A DNA stretch of 5,378 nucleotides from Candidatus Pacearchaeota archaeon (GTDB lineage: Archaea > Nanobdellota > Nanobdellia > Pacearchaeales > GW2011-AR1), in contig RFLC01000117.1 in NCBI GenBank assembly GCA_003694055.1, forward strand, positions 1 to 5,378, written 5' to 3'. The notes under the pieces were generated by a model. It saw only the letters and a list, made by a program, of their open reading frames with translations. It was not told the origin of the DNA and did no database searches. A program made the position numbers and the translations under genes. Below are positions 1 to 4,920 of this stretch, piece by piece; position 1 is the first letter of the stretch; each line of letters starts with the position of its first letter.

Positions 1-77
1 CAATTACTTACCGGAAACTAGCGGCTAGCGCTGAGCGTTCGCTTCCAAATGGCCGGCCAGAACCGGAAATTGAATTT

Positions 78-151
78 TGGAGCGGGAGACGGGAATCGAA
101 CCCGCGTCCTCAGCTTGGAAGGCTGATGCACTGCCACTGTGCTACTCCCGC
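78..151 (-). tRNA. tRNA-Gly (anticodon UCC), CCA encoded
   Basis: Read on the minus strand, the gene begins GCGGGAGTAGC at 151 and folds as a complete cloverleaf. The 7-bp acceptor stem GCGGGAG pairs with CTCCCGC at 88-82. The anticodon loop is CTTCCAA, giving anticodon TCC (glycine), and the T arm carries GGTTCGATTCC. The discriminator base T is at 81 and CCA is encoded at 80-78. It is divergent from the coiled-coil gene at 250. Nothing resembling an intrinsic terminator was recognised in the 77 bases downstream of its 3' end. Confidence 0.96.
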
Positions 152-161
152 GTCGCTGCTT

Positions 162-190
162 ACTCTATCGCAGGGTTACGGGTTTTTCAA
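162..190 (-). promoter_or_regulatory. Predicted sigma70-type promoter of tRNA-Gly
   Basis: On the minus strand TTGAAA (190-185) is followed after 17 bases by TAGAGT (167-162). This puts the start of transcription near 155, a few bases before the tRNA 5' end at 151. The spacing is ideal and the -35 box matches five of six consensus positions. It lies back to back with the promoter at 201-228. Confidence 0.6.
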
Positions 191-200
191 GCCGCCGCGG

Positions 201-228
201 TTGATTATTTCAGCAAAGTTGCTACAAT
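201..228 (+). promoter_or_regulatory. Predicted sigma70-type promoter of the coiled-coil gene
   Basis: TTGATT (201-206) and TACAAT (223-228) are separated by 16 bases. Transcription would begin near 235, only about 15 bases before the ATG at 250. No Shine-Dalgarno sequence lies in that short leader, so translation would be nearly leaderless. Confidence 0.55.
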
Positions 229-249
229 AAGGCGACTACGGCAGCCGCT

Positions 250-855
250 ATGGAGAAGAAATCAAAATTCTACATCCCCCGCCGCGCGAAACTGCTCATC
301 GTGTTTTTCGCCGTGGTGGTAGCTTCGTATTCGCTCACCCGGATTATGAATGGCTCGGCGAGCATCCCCAGCGAGTTTCAGGAAGCGCGCGAACAGGGAG
401 CAATCATCGCGCAGAATATTGTTTCGCTTTCCGGCGACTCTTCGAAAATTTTGAAGAGAATCAGCGAGCTCGATAAGGAGAAGCGCTACATCGAAGCGGT
501 GACAGAAGCGAAGAAAGTGCTGGAGAGGAGTGCGGCAATTCGCAACGAGGCAGTGAAGCTTGCGGCAGAGCTGGAGAAAATGACCAAGGCGCTCGACAGC
601 ATCAAGGGAGGGAAGGCGAAAAATGCCGCACTGGAATCGATTACCAATTGGGTGGCGCTGATGAATCGCCTTGTGGACTACAGCGCTTCGCTCTCGCGGC
701 TTTCCGAAGTGCTGCAGGCGCGCTTTGAGAACCGCCCGACTGACCAGCAGGTAGGCGTGCTCATTGAGCAGGTGAACGCGGAGATTCGCTCTATCAACAA
801 TTTCAACGAGCAGGCGCGGCAGGCAATCCGCCGTATGGACTTTCTGGTGCGATAG
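250..855 (+). CDS. Membrane-anchored coiled-coil protein, function unknown
   Basis: This is a 201-residue protein that I do not recognise as a named family. A basic N-terminus (Lys3, Lys4, Lys6, Arg11, Arg12, Lys14) precedes one hydrophobic segment at about 14-31. That predicts a single-pass membrane anchor with the N-terminus inside and the rest outside the cytoplasm. No lipobox cysteine or obvious signal peptidase I site follows. Residues 42-200 are rich in Glu, Lys, Arg, Ala and Leu with a heptad-like pattern, suggesting long helices or coiled coil, and no catalytic motif is evident. The ATG is chosen because the promoter at 201-228 sits just upstream; there is no Shine-Dalgarno site. The stop codon is 18 bases before tRNA-Ile, so the two may be co-transcribed. 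Nothing links it to the RiPP genes beyond proximity, though an immunity role cannot be excluded. Confidence 0.8.
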   Translation: MEKKSKFYIPRRAKLLIVFFAVVVASYSLTRIMNGSASIPSEFQEAREQGAIIAQNIVSLSGDSSKILKRISELDKEKRYIEAVTEAKKVLERSAAIRNEAVKLAAELEKMTKALDSIKGGKAKNAALESITNWVALMNRLVDYSASLSRLSEVLQARFENRPTDQQVGVLIEQVNAEIRSINNFNEQARQAIRRMDFLVR

Positions 856-873
856 CGGTATGCTCGAGGGGAG

Positions 874-946
874 GCGCCTGTAGCTCAACGGTGAGAGCAG
901 CCGTCTTATAAGCGGCAGGTTCCTGGTTCGAATCCAGGCAGGCGCA
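874..946 (+). tRNA. tRNA-Ile (anticodon UAU), no CCA encoded
   Basis: The acceptor stem GCGCCTG (874-880) pairs with CAGGCGC (939-945), with discriminator A at 946. The D arm is GCTC/GAGC. The anticodon stem GCCGT/GCGGC encloses loop CTTATAA, giving anticodon TAT, which reads AUA (isoleucine). The T arm CCTGG-TTCGAAT-CCAGG is perfect. The bases after the discriminator are CTA, so CCA is not encoded, unlike the tRNA-Gly at the left. UAU is an uncommon bacterial way to read AUA; most bacteria use a CAU anticodon modified to lysidine. The cassette begins directly downstream. Confidence 0.93.
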
Positions 947-986
947 CTAAAACCTGACTTTTCTAAATTTACCGGGGTTTTTCGAA

Positions 987-1052
987 GGAATAACGAGAGG
1001 TGCCAAACTGTCTTCATTGGAGCTTGTTTCGAAACAGGAATTGTGGTAGTCT
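987..1052 (+). promoter_or_regulatory. Promoter/operator module of the precursor gene (copy 1)
   Basis: TTGTTT (1024-1029) and TAGTCT (1047-1052) are 17 bases apart, placing +1 near 1059. The stretch 995-1048 matches 4694-4641 on the opposite strand at 47 of 54 positions, and a GGAAT block (987-991) also recurs at the same offset. Overlapping the -35 box is the perfect 12-bp palindrome TGTTTCGAAACA (1025-1036), a likely operator. Similarity falls off after the -10 box, except that both copies are followed by a stem-loop. This suggests one regulator controls both the precursor and the modifying enzyme. Confidence 0.7.
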
Positions 1053-1058
1053 TTTTGC

Positions 1059-1081
1059 GAGAAATTCGTAGTGAATTTCTC
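1059..1081 (+). promoter_or_regulatory. 5'-terminal stem-loop of the precursor transcript
   Basis: GAGAAATTC pairs perfectly with GAATTTCTC (9 bp) around a GTAGT loop. It begins at the predicted transcription start, so the mRNA would open with a hairpin. The equivalent stem-loop at 4628-4608 has a different sequence but keeps pairing and loop length. It may protect the mRNA 5' end, or be a DNA operator at +1. Confidence 0.6.
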
Positions 1082-1122
1082 AACAAGCACTTTTAAGACC
1101 CAAAAGAAAAGAGGTGAAGAAT

Positions 1123-1278
1123 ATGGAGAAGCAGGTTGAACTCCCTAGGGAATTTTCTTGGAAGATCACAGTCAAGCCAAAGAAGCAGATTCCCGATACG
1201 ATCGTCTTCCAGGAACAGTGTAGCTCTGGCCCCGGTGGCGGTAGCCAGTGTAGCGGTCAATGCGGTGGCGGCAAGTGA
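1123..1278 (+). CDS. Putative LAP/TOMM (azole-modified RiPP) precursor peptide
   Basis: This 51-residue peptide is the probable substrate of the fusion enzyme at 4372-2204. A strong Shine-Dalgarno site GAGGTGA (1111-1117) lies 5 bases before the ATG, and an intrinsic terminator follows 17 bases after the stop. The leader (about 1-32) is charged, lacks Cys, and contains F11-S-W-K-I15. This fits the FxxxB leader motif (B is a branched aliphatic residue) described for streptolysin S-type precursors. The core (33-51) reads CSSGPGGGSQCSGQCGGGK: three Cys and four Ser are possible heterocycle sites in a Gly-rich spacer, much like microcin B17 in style. Every Cys follows a Gln, and QCSG/QCGG units repeat. 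The leader/core boundary is inferred. Codon structure, ribosome site, terminator and shared promoter all support a real gene. Product activity cannot be told from sequence. Confidence 0.88.
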   Translation: MEKQVELPREFSWKITVKPKKQIPDTIVFQEQCSSGPGGGSQCSGQCGGGK

Positions 1279-1295
1279 TCGCTTGTCGCAATGCA

Positions 1296-1336
1296 AGGGC
1301 GTAGTGATTGAGAATAATTACTACGCCCTATTTTTT
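1296..1336 (+). terminator. Intrinsic terminator of the precursor gene
   Basis: A 14-bp stem (1296-1309 with 1316-1329, one G-U pair) closes a six-base GAGAAT loop and is followed by A and six Ts (1331-1336). There is no U-tract for minus-strand transcripts, so it acts mainly on the precursor mRNA. The TAG stop of the convergent protease gene (1323-1321) lies inside the 3' arm, so the two transcripts end tail to tail here. Confidence 0.85.
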
Positions 1337-2145
1337 ACTGATTTTAAAATGTCCTCTGGGTTCGTTTTCATGAGTTCTTCCCAAGAAATCTCTTGATTCA
1401 TTTTTCTAAATTTTTTCACCAACCAATAACCGACAGAATATCCTGTCCAACGCTTATATTTATCATTACCGAAAAGTACTGCCTGGTGCAGCTTGTCATC
1501 TTTAGAATTTATCTTGGGATATACCTCTCTTAATATCTCGGAAGCCTTCTGTTCCGAAAGGGCTATAGCCCATGGAGCCGGTTTTGTCTTGAGAACATCC
1601 TCCCTAAAATTTTCTGCAAGCCCCTCATTTACTATGTGATCCAACAGTGACCACTGAGCATAGCGATCGAAGTGGTAATAAAAAGAAATAGTATGATTTA
1701 TTTCGTGCGCAACACTATTTGCAATTGCCTCTTCAGTAAAAATATCTGGTGCAACAAAAAGATGTAAAACACAACTATAAACTGCGAAACCAAACGAACC
1801 ATTCAAGGCGGAGTCTTTTTCTGATGGAAACCATGGAAATATAAAAATAAAATTTTTTGTTGGAAGAGGTAAAATTTTATTACATCTTTTGATTGTAGTT
1901 TGGATGGTCTTGCTAATTCTTCGTTTTTCTTTCTCCGAAAGGTTTCTATACTTACTATTATTGTAATTTCCTATGCGATGCAACAAATCTTTCCGTAACA
2001 TATTCTCATTGGCGTAGCCAGCATATTCTATGGTATTCTCATTGCGCATCGCTTCTATAATCAAATCAACAAGCTTTTGCTTATCTTTCACTAAAGCTGG
2101 TTCAGGAAAATAAAAGTTAATTTCGACTAGACTAGAGCTCCTCAC
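1321..2145 (-). CDS. DUF2268-like zinc metalloprotease, candidate leader peptidase
   Basis: The protein (274 residues from GTG at 2145) resembles the DUF2268 group of predicted Zn-dependent proteases. The zinc motif HEINH (147-151) sits in a helix, NEGLAE (about 173-178) fits the third-ligand glutamate of a gluzincin, and GYSVGYWLV (235-243) is typical of the C-terminal part of that family. No signal peptide or membrane segment is evident, so it is probably cytoplasmic. In this setting it may cut the leader from the modified precursor; that role is inferred. The start is uncertain. The frame stays open to an ATG at 2280, but that would overlap the YcaO gene by 77 bases and read through its terminator hairpin. 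GTG 2145 lacks a good Shine-Dalgarno site; GTG 2091 is an alternative. The gene is clearly more AT-rich than its neighbours, suggesting separate ancestry. Confidence 0.8.
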   Translation of the reverse strand: MRSSSLVEINFYFPEPALVKDKQKLVDLIIEAMRNENTIEYAGYANENMLRKDLLHRIGNYNNSKYRNLSEKEKRRISKTIQTTIKRCNKILPLPTKNFIFIFPWFPSEKDSALNGSFGFAVYSCVLHLFVAPDIFTEEAIANSVAHEINHTISFYYHFDRYAQWSLLDHIVNEGLAENFREDVLKTKPAPWAIALSEQKASEILREVYPKINSKDDKLHQAVLFGNDKYKRWTGYSVGYWLVKKFRKMNQEISWEELMKTNPEDILKSVKNRA

Positions 2146-2160
2146 GCACTTTATGTTATC

Positions 2161-2199
2161 AAAGTAAAAACAGGACGGAAAGCGTAGCTTTCCGTCCTG
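2161..2199 (-). terminator. Intrinsic terminator after the SagB-YcaO fusion gene
   Basis: On the minus strand a perfect 13-bp stem, CAGGACGGAAAGC with GCTTTCCGTCCTG, closes a three-base loop (2199-2171). TTTTTACTTT follows (2170-2161). It lies 4 bases past the TAA of the fusion gene and before the likely protease start. The protease would therefore need read-through or its own promoter. Confidence 0.88.
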
Positions 2200-2203
2200 G
2201 ATG

Positions 2204-4372
2204 TTATGCGAATGGGTGTGGGAACTTAGTAAGCTCCCGGTATGAAAGCTTCTTTTTCCCAAGCTCTTTTCCAACTGCATAAATTCTCTTCATGCCTGCC
2301 GGTTCTTGTCTAAACCCGAAAGTCATTGGCACCATACCAGGAACAATAGAGCGAATAATATGCAAGTCTCCGTTTCCGCCGTGCTCTTCGGAAAGATGTA
2401 GTGGAACTGTAAAGAGACGCCATCCTTTCATTGAGAAACGACCAAGGAGTTCATCCCACGATTGAGCTGCCCCCTTGCCAACTTCTCTGAATGCAACCGT
2501 GCGATGGCAACGGATTAAGAAATCAGCCTTGCGGAAGTACCGCTTTTGCCCGTAGAGTTTCCCATGGTCAATTGGCCATATTACCTCATGAGGCTTGATA
2601 GTTTCTGGGGGGCCATTTTGGAGGCGTGCCAGAACCATGGCTTCAACTTCCATGAGCGCGTGATCAACGGCATACTCTACATCAAAACTTGCGCACGAAG
2701 CACAGGGTGTATAAGTAAATTTTTCACTTTGAGCTATGATGGAAATAACTGGCGCAAGGTCAAGAGTATGATCTTTGACCCAAACTCGAAATCCGTTTTT
2801 CCGGAGCTCTCTCATACGTTTCCTGACTGATTCAGGCAACGTCTGCTCTCGAACTGTCGGGAACCGACACTGAGTGAGGTAAGCGATCATAAATGAATCT
2901 CGTTCAACGAGCTCCAATGTGCCAGTTTCAACGGCTTTTTTCCTGCCAGGATAGGCCGCAACTCCTGATGAATTTGCATAGCAGTAGTACGGTGTTTTGG
3001 GAAAATATGGGAAGTAGACATGATCGGCCAGGATGTAGACTCTAGCCCCAGTCATTTCATCATACCCTTCTGTCCACGCATACTCTGCTTTTTCGTCAAA
3101 TGGTCTGAACGGGAATCTCTTCAGGCGGTACTGTGCCGGGTGGAATTTGATGACGCTTCGCGGATCAATCGCGTTTTCAAGATCAGTAAATGCTGCCTGA
3201 ATTAAATTGTTTGGGACGTTACCGCAAGCGGTCCATTCTTTTGCTTCAGCTATGGCTTTGATGTAGGCCAACCGAGGCGAGGTATCCCTGCCATGTGACC
3301 AGCTCCGCTTCTCCGACAACCTCGCGGAAGCAATGGCAAAGGGTGGGCGGTATTGCTTACTCGGCATTTGCCACTGCACTTCAATCTTAGTATTTGAGGA
3401 TTTACCCTTAGCAGATTTATTCTCAAGACCAAAGATTGTCGTGATTAGTGGGTGATATCGCTTCGGGAGATTAATAGCTTCAGCGAGAAGCCTTTCGTTA
3501 AATCCACCGACTTCCACCGTCGCAATGCAATGCTCAACTGCGGAAATATTGATATTTTGCGCAGCGTGACCAGCCTCAAGTATAACGAATAGAATGCTGC
3601 GACTACCGTATTTCTCCGCCGTTACCTGAAATGAGCCGCTAATTACAACCACTCCGTGTGCGCCTTCCATCATCATCGGATCGATAAATGATCTGGCGAA
3701 ACGATTAAGATCCATTGACACTAGTTCGAACCCAACTGAATCGGGAGAGCTCAAATATACACGGTATACAGCAGGGGCAAGCTGTCCAGTTTGCCGCAGT
3801 AAAGCAACATGGAGTTGGAGCGGGTAGAGCGCGCCAGCCGAAGGCACTGTTCTACGACCATTTTCTACTTCTCCGTAGGCACTCCAAAGCATGTTAACAA
3901 TGCTCTGAAGCGGCACATCACCAGCGAATTTGCGGATAGATCTTCTGTTTTTGAGAAGACTTCCATGCAAACATGGTGAGGTCTGATATTCTTTGCCGCC
4001 CGTGCCTTCCTTCTGCCTCTGCTTAGCCTTTTTCACCAAGCGCATTTTATCTTCTTCGCTCAAAGACAAAGGAAATCCGATTGGGCTTTCCACAAGTTCC
4101 CAAACTACTTCGCTAGCTGCTGATCCGTCAATGAGAACATTTTTACGATGAAGATCATCGACTAGGCTAAGCAAAGATTTCTCGTCCCAACGGTTTTTCA
4201 GCAAGCCGATGATTTGATCGACTGGCCTCTTGCCGTTGCAGAGCGCAACAAGCTGCTCCATAAGCTTACGAGGAGCTTCTACTATCACTTCGTTGTCGCT
4301 GAGGTGAAAGGTGGTTTTTTGTCCTACGATAACGAGACGAGCTGCAACAAATGGCAAGAATGTTTTATCCAT
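2204..4372 (-). CDS. Fused leader-binding / SagB-type dehydrogenase / YcaO cyclodehydratase (LAP synthase)
   Basis: This 722-residue protein appears to carry the full azole-forming chemistry. Residues 1-85 resemble the RRE/winged-helix leader-binding region of TOMM cyclodehydratase partner proteins. Residues about 138-318 are a SagB-type FMN dehydrogenase: RRSIRKF (143-149), PSAGALYPLQLHV (177-189), a Lys-Tyr pair in EKYGSRS (Lys254-Tyr255) as used by azoline dehydrogenases, and EAGHAAQN (266-273). Residues about 345-722 are a YcaO domain, which uses ATP to cyclise Cys/Ser/Thr onto the backbone: SWSHGRDTSPRLAYIKAIAE (357-376), ELVERDS (487-493) and EVEAMVLARL (575-584) are YcaO nucleotide-site-type segments. 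The C-terminus FPHPFA recalls the PxPxP tail of azoline-forming YcaO proteins, lacking the last proline. No ThiF-like E1 fold is evident. AGGAG (4384-4380) lies 7 bases before the ATG. Likely substrate: the peptide at 1123-1278. Confidence 0.92.
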   Translation of the reverse strand: MDKTFLPFVAARLVIVGQKTTFHLSDNEVIVEAPRKLMEQLVALCNGKRPVDQIIGLLKNRWDEKSLLSLVDDLHRKNVLIDGSAASEVVWELVESPIGFPLSLSEEDKMRLVKKAKQRQKEGTGGKEYQTSPCLHGSLLKNRRSIRKFAGDVPLQSIVNMLWSAYGEVENGRRTVPSAGALYPLQLHVALLRQTGQLAPAVYRVYLSSPDSVGFELVSMDLNRFARSFIDPMMMEGAHGVVVISGSFQVTAEKYGSRSILFVILEAGHAAQNINISAVEHCIATVEVGGFNERLLAEAINLPKRYHPLITTIFGLENKSAKGKSSNTKIEVQWQMPSKQYRPPFAIASARLSEKRSWSHGRDTSPRLAYIKAIAEAKEWTACGNVPNNLIQAAFTDLENAIDPRSVIKFHPAQYRLKRFPFRPFDEKAEYAWTEGYDEMTGARVYILADHVYFPYFPKTPYYCYANSSGVAAYPGRKKAVETGTLELVERDSFMIAYLTQCRFPTVREQTLPESVRKRMRELRKNGFRVWVKDHTLDLAPVISIIAQSEKFTYTPCASCASFDVEYAVDHALMEVEAMVLARLQNGPPETIKPHEVIWPIDHGKLYGQKRYFRKADFLIRCHRTVAFREVGKGAAQSWDELLGRFSMKGWRLFTVPLHLSEEHGGNGDLHIIRSIVPGMVPMTFGFRQEPAGMKRIYAVGKELGKKKLSYRELTKFPHPFA

Positions 4373-4485
4373 CTCACTTCTCCTTTTCTGGTCATGCTGA
4401 ACCGCTTGTGAGGTAGTCGGTATGACTTGTGCTCAACTTTGGTCTCCACAAAGACTATCTCCTAAGTCGCTGACGGTCTGCTATC

Positions 4486-4566
4486 CTAACTCATCGAGAG
4501 CGAGGATGCTCCGTGTCGTTGAGAATCGAGGAGTACCGCGTTTTGATCTCTTCCGTTGATCTGCAT
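4486..4566 (-). CDS. Possible 26-residue upstream peptide in the fusion-gene leader
   Basis: An ATG at 4566 opens a 26-codon frame ending in TAG, with peptide MQINGRDQNAVLLDSQRH followed by a Ser-rich tail. Its start lies exactly 41 bases past the 5' stem-loop, the same distance as from stem-loop to ATG in the precursor gene. The Shine-Dalgarno region is only a weak GAGAG. The peptide has no Cys and no visible likeness to the precursor leader. It could be a decayed second precursor, an upstream regulatory frame, or chance. Confidence 0.22.
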   Translation of the reverse strand: MQINGRDQNAVLLDSQRHGASSLSMS

Positions 4567-4607
4567 GTAGTTTTCTCTCTGTCTCTTCTATTGTGAAAGT
4601 TCGATCT

Positions 4608-4628
4608 TGGAAATCTACGTGATTTCCA
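4608..4628 (-). promoter_or_regulatory. 5'-terminal stem-loop of the fusion-gene transcript
   Basis: On the minus strand TGGAAATC pairs with GATTTCCA (8 bp) around a five-base ACGTA loop, beginning about 2 bases past the predicted start of transcription. It corresponds in position to the stem-loop at 1059-1081. One A-U pair there is replaced by G-C here, so pairing rather than sequence is kept. Confidence 0.58.
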
Positions 4629-4636
4629 CAAAAATT

Positions 4637-4702
4637 ACTTTACCACAAATCTTGATTCGAAACAAGCTCCAGTGAAGACAGTTTGATATCTCTCACCATT
4701 CC
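4637..4702 (-). promoter_or_regulatory. Promoter/operator module of the fusion gene (copy 2)
   Basis: TTGTTT (4665-4660) and TAAAGT (4642-4637) are 17 bases apart on the minus strand, placing +1 near 4630. The -35 box is overlapped by the near-palindrome CTTGTTTCGAATCAAG (4666-4651), symmetric at 14 of 16 positions. The block 4694-4641 matches the module before the precursor gene (995-1048) at 47 of 54 positions. Since the genes converge, the two modules form a long inverted repeat around the cassette. Confidence 0.7.
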
Positions 4703-4717
4703 AATTTTTTGAAAACC

Positions 4718-4849
4718 ATGGCAAAATTTATAAAAGCAAGATTGTATTGTGATATAGGGCAAGAGCCAGGCGGCAGAGTCGTGAGGTGGGACAAGCCGCA
4801 AGCGAAGCGGGCAACAATCTTCCCTTGTCAGCAATTCGTGATAAAATAA
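4718..4849 (+). CDS. Possible 43-residue small protein, unknown
   Basis: An ATG at 4718 opens a 43-codon frame to TAA at 4849. The peptide starts MAKFIKARLYCDIGQE and ends IFPCQQFVIK. It is basic, has two Cys and contains no recognised motif. There is no convincing Shine-Dalgarno site or promoter. The middle of the frame (about 4756-4812) is GC-rich and contains several short inverted repeats, so this stretch could be a structured RNA or the relic of a broken gene. A longer minus-strand frame over the same bases looks less protein-like. Confidence 0.28.
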   Translation: MAKFIKARLYCDIGQEPGGRVVRWDKPQAKRATIFPCQQFVIK

Positions 4850-4874
4850 ACAAGTTCGAGCGGAACAGTATAAT
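4847..4874 (+). promoter_or_regulatory. Predicted sigma70-type promoter of the flavoprotein gene
   Basis: A perfect TATAAT (4869-4874) is preceded, after 16 bases, by TAAACA (4847-4852; four of six -35 consensus positions). Transcription would start near 4881, about 40 bases before the ATG at 4921. Confidence 0.62.
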
Positions 4875-4920
4875 TGCACTATATCAGTACTACAGAAGGT
4901 GCGAAGGGTAATCAACAAAA

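Larger units (their letters stand above)
4373..4630 (-). promoter_or_regulatory. Long 5' leader of the SagB-YcaO fusion gene
   Basis: The predicted transcript starts near 4630, so the untranslated leader is about 258 nt, against 64 nt for the precursor gene under the same type of promoter. It holds the 5' stem-loop (4628-4608), a 26-codon open frame (4566-4486), and a direct repeat GASTTAGGA(G)ATAG at 4492-4481 and 4468-4455. A weak hairpin CTTTG/CAAAG lies near 4453-4437, and the Shine-Dalgarno site is at 4384-4380. I recognise no known riboswitch. Confidence 0.4.

Noticed and set aside
10..69. Repeated ACCGGAAA and the palindrome TGGCCGGCCA near the left edge
   Set aside because: These are short and isolated elements with no associated gene; chance is likely.
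77..322. Plus-strand open frame of 81 codons
   Set aside because: It begins inside the antisense of tRNA-Gly (giving a typical tRNA-derived 'ETGIEPASSA' peptide) and overlaps the coiled-coil gene in another frame.
949..983. AAAACC/GGTTTT inverted repeat after tRNA-Ile as a terminator
   Set aside because: The stem is only about 6 bp with a loop of some 20 bases and a short T run, too weak to call.
262..1086. Minus-strand open frame of 274 codons
   Set aside because: It is a shadow of the coiled-coil gene and the antisense of tRNA-Ile (the 'WIRTRNLP' run is a tRNA antisense artefact) and also crosses the precursor promoter.
1093..1296. Minus-strand frame of 67 codons and an overlapping plus frame 1136-1396
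   Set aside because: Both lie over the precursor gene in other frames. The precursor frame alone has a Shine-Dalgarno site, a well-placed terminator and sensible composition.
995..4694. The long inverted repeat as terminal repeats of a transposon
   Set aside because: There is no transposase in the window and no clear target-site duplication. The repeats contain well-spaced -35/-10 boxes pointing at the two genes, so shared promoters explain them better. Mobilisation cannot be fully excluded.
924..4777. tRNA-Ile 3' end as an integration site with a copy near 4766-4775
   Set aside because: Only a short CCAGGC-GGC similarity is present at the right side, too little for an attachment-site duplication, and no integrase is visible.
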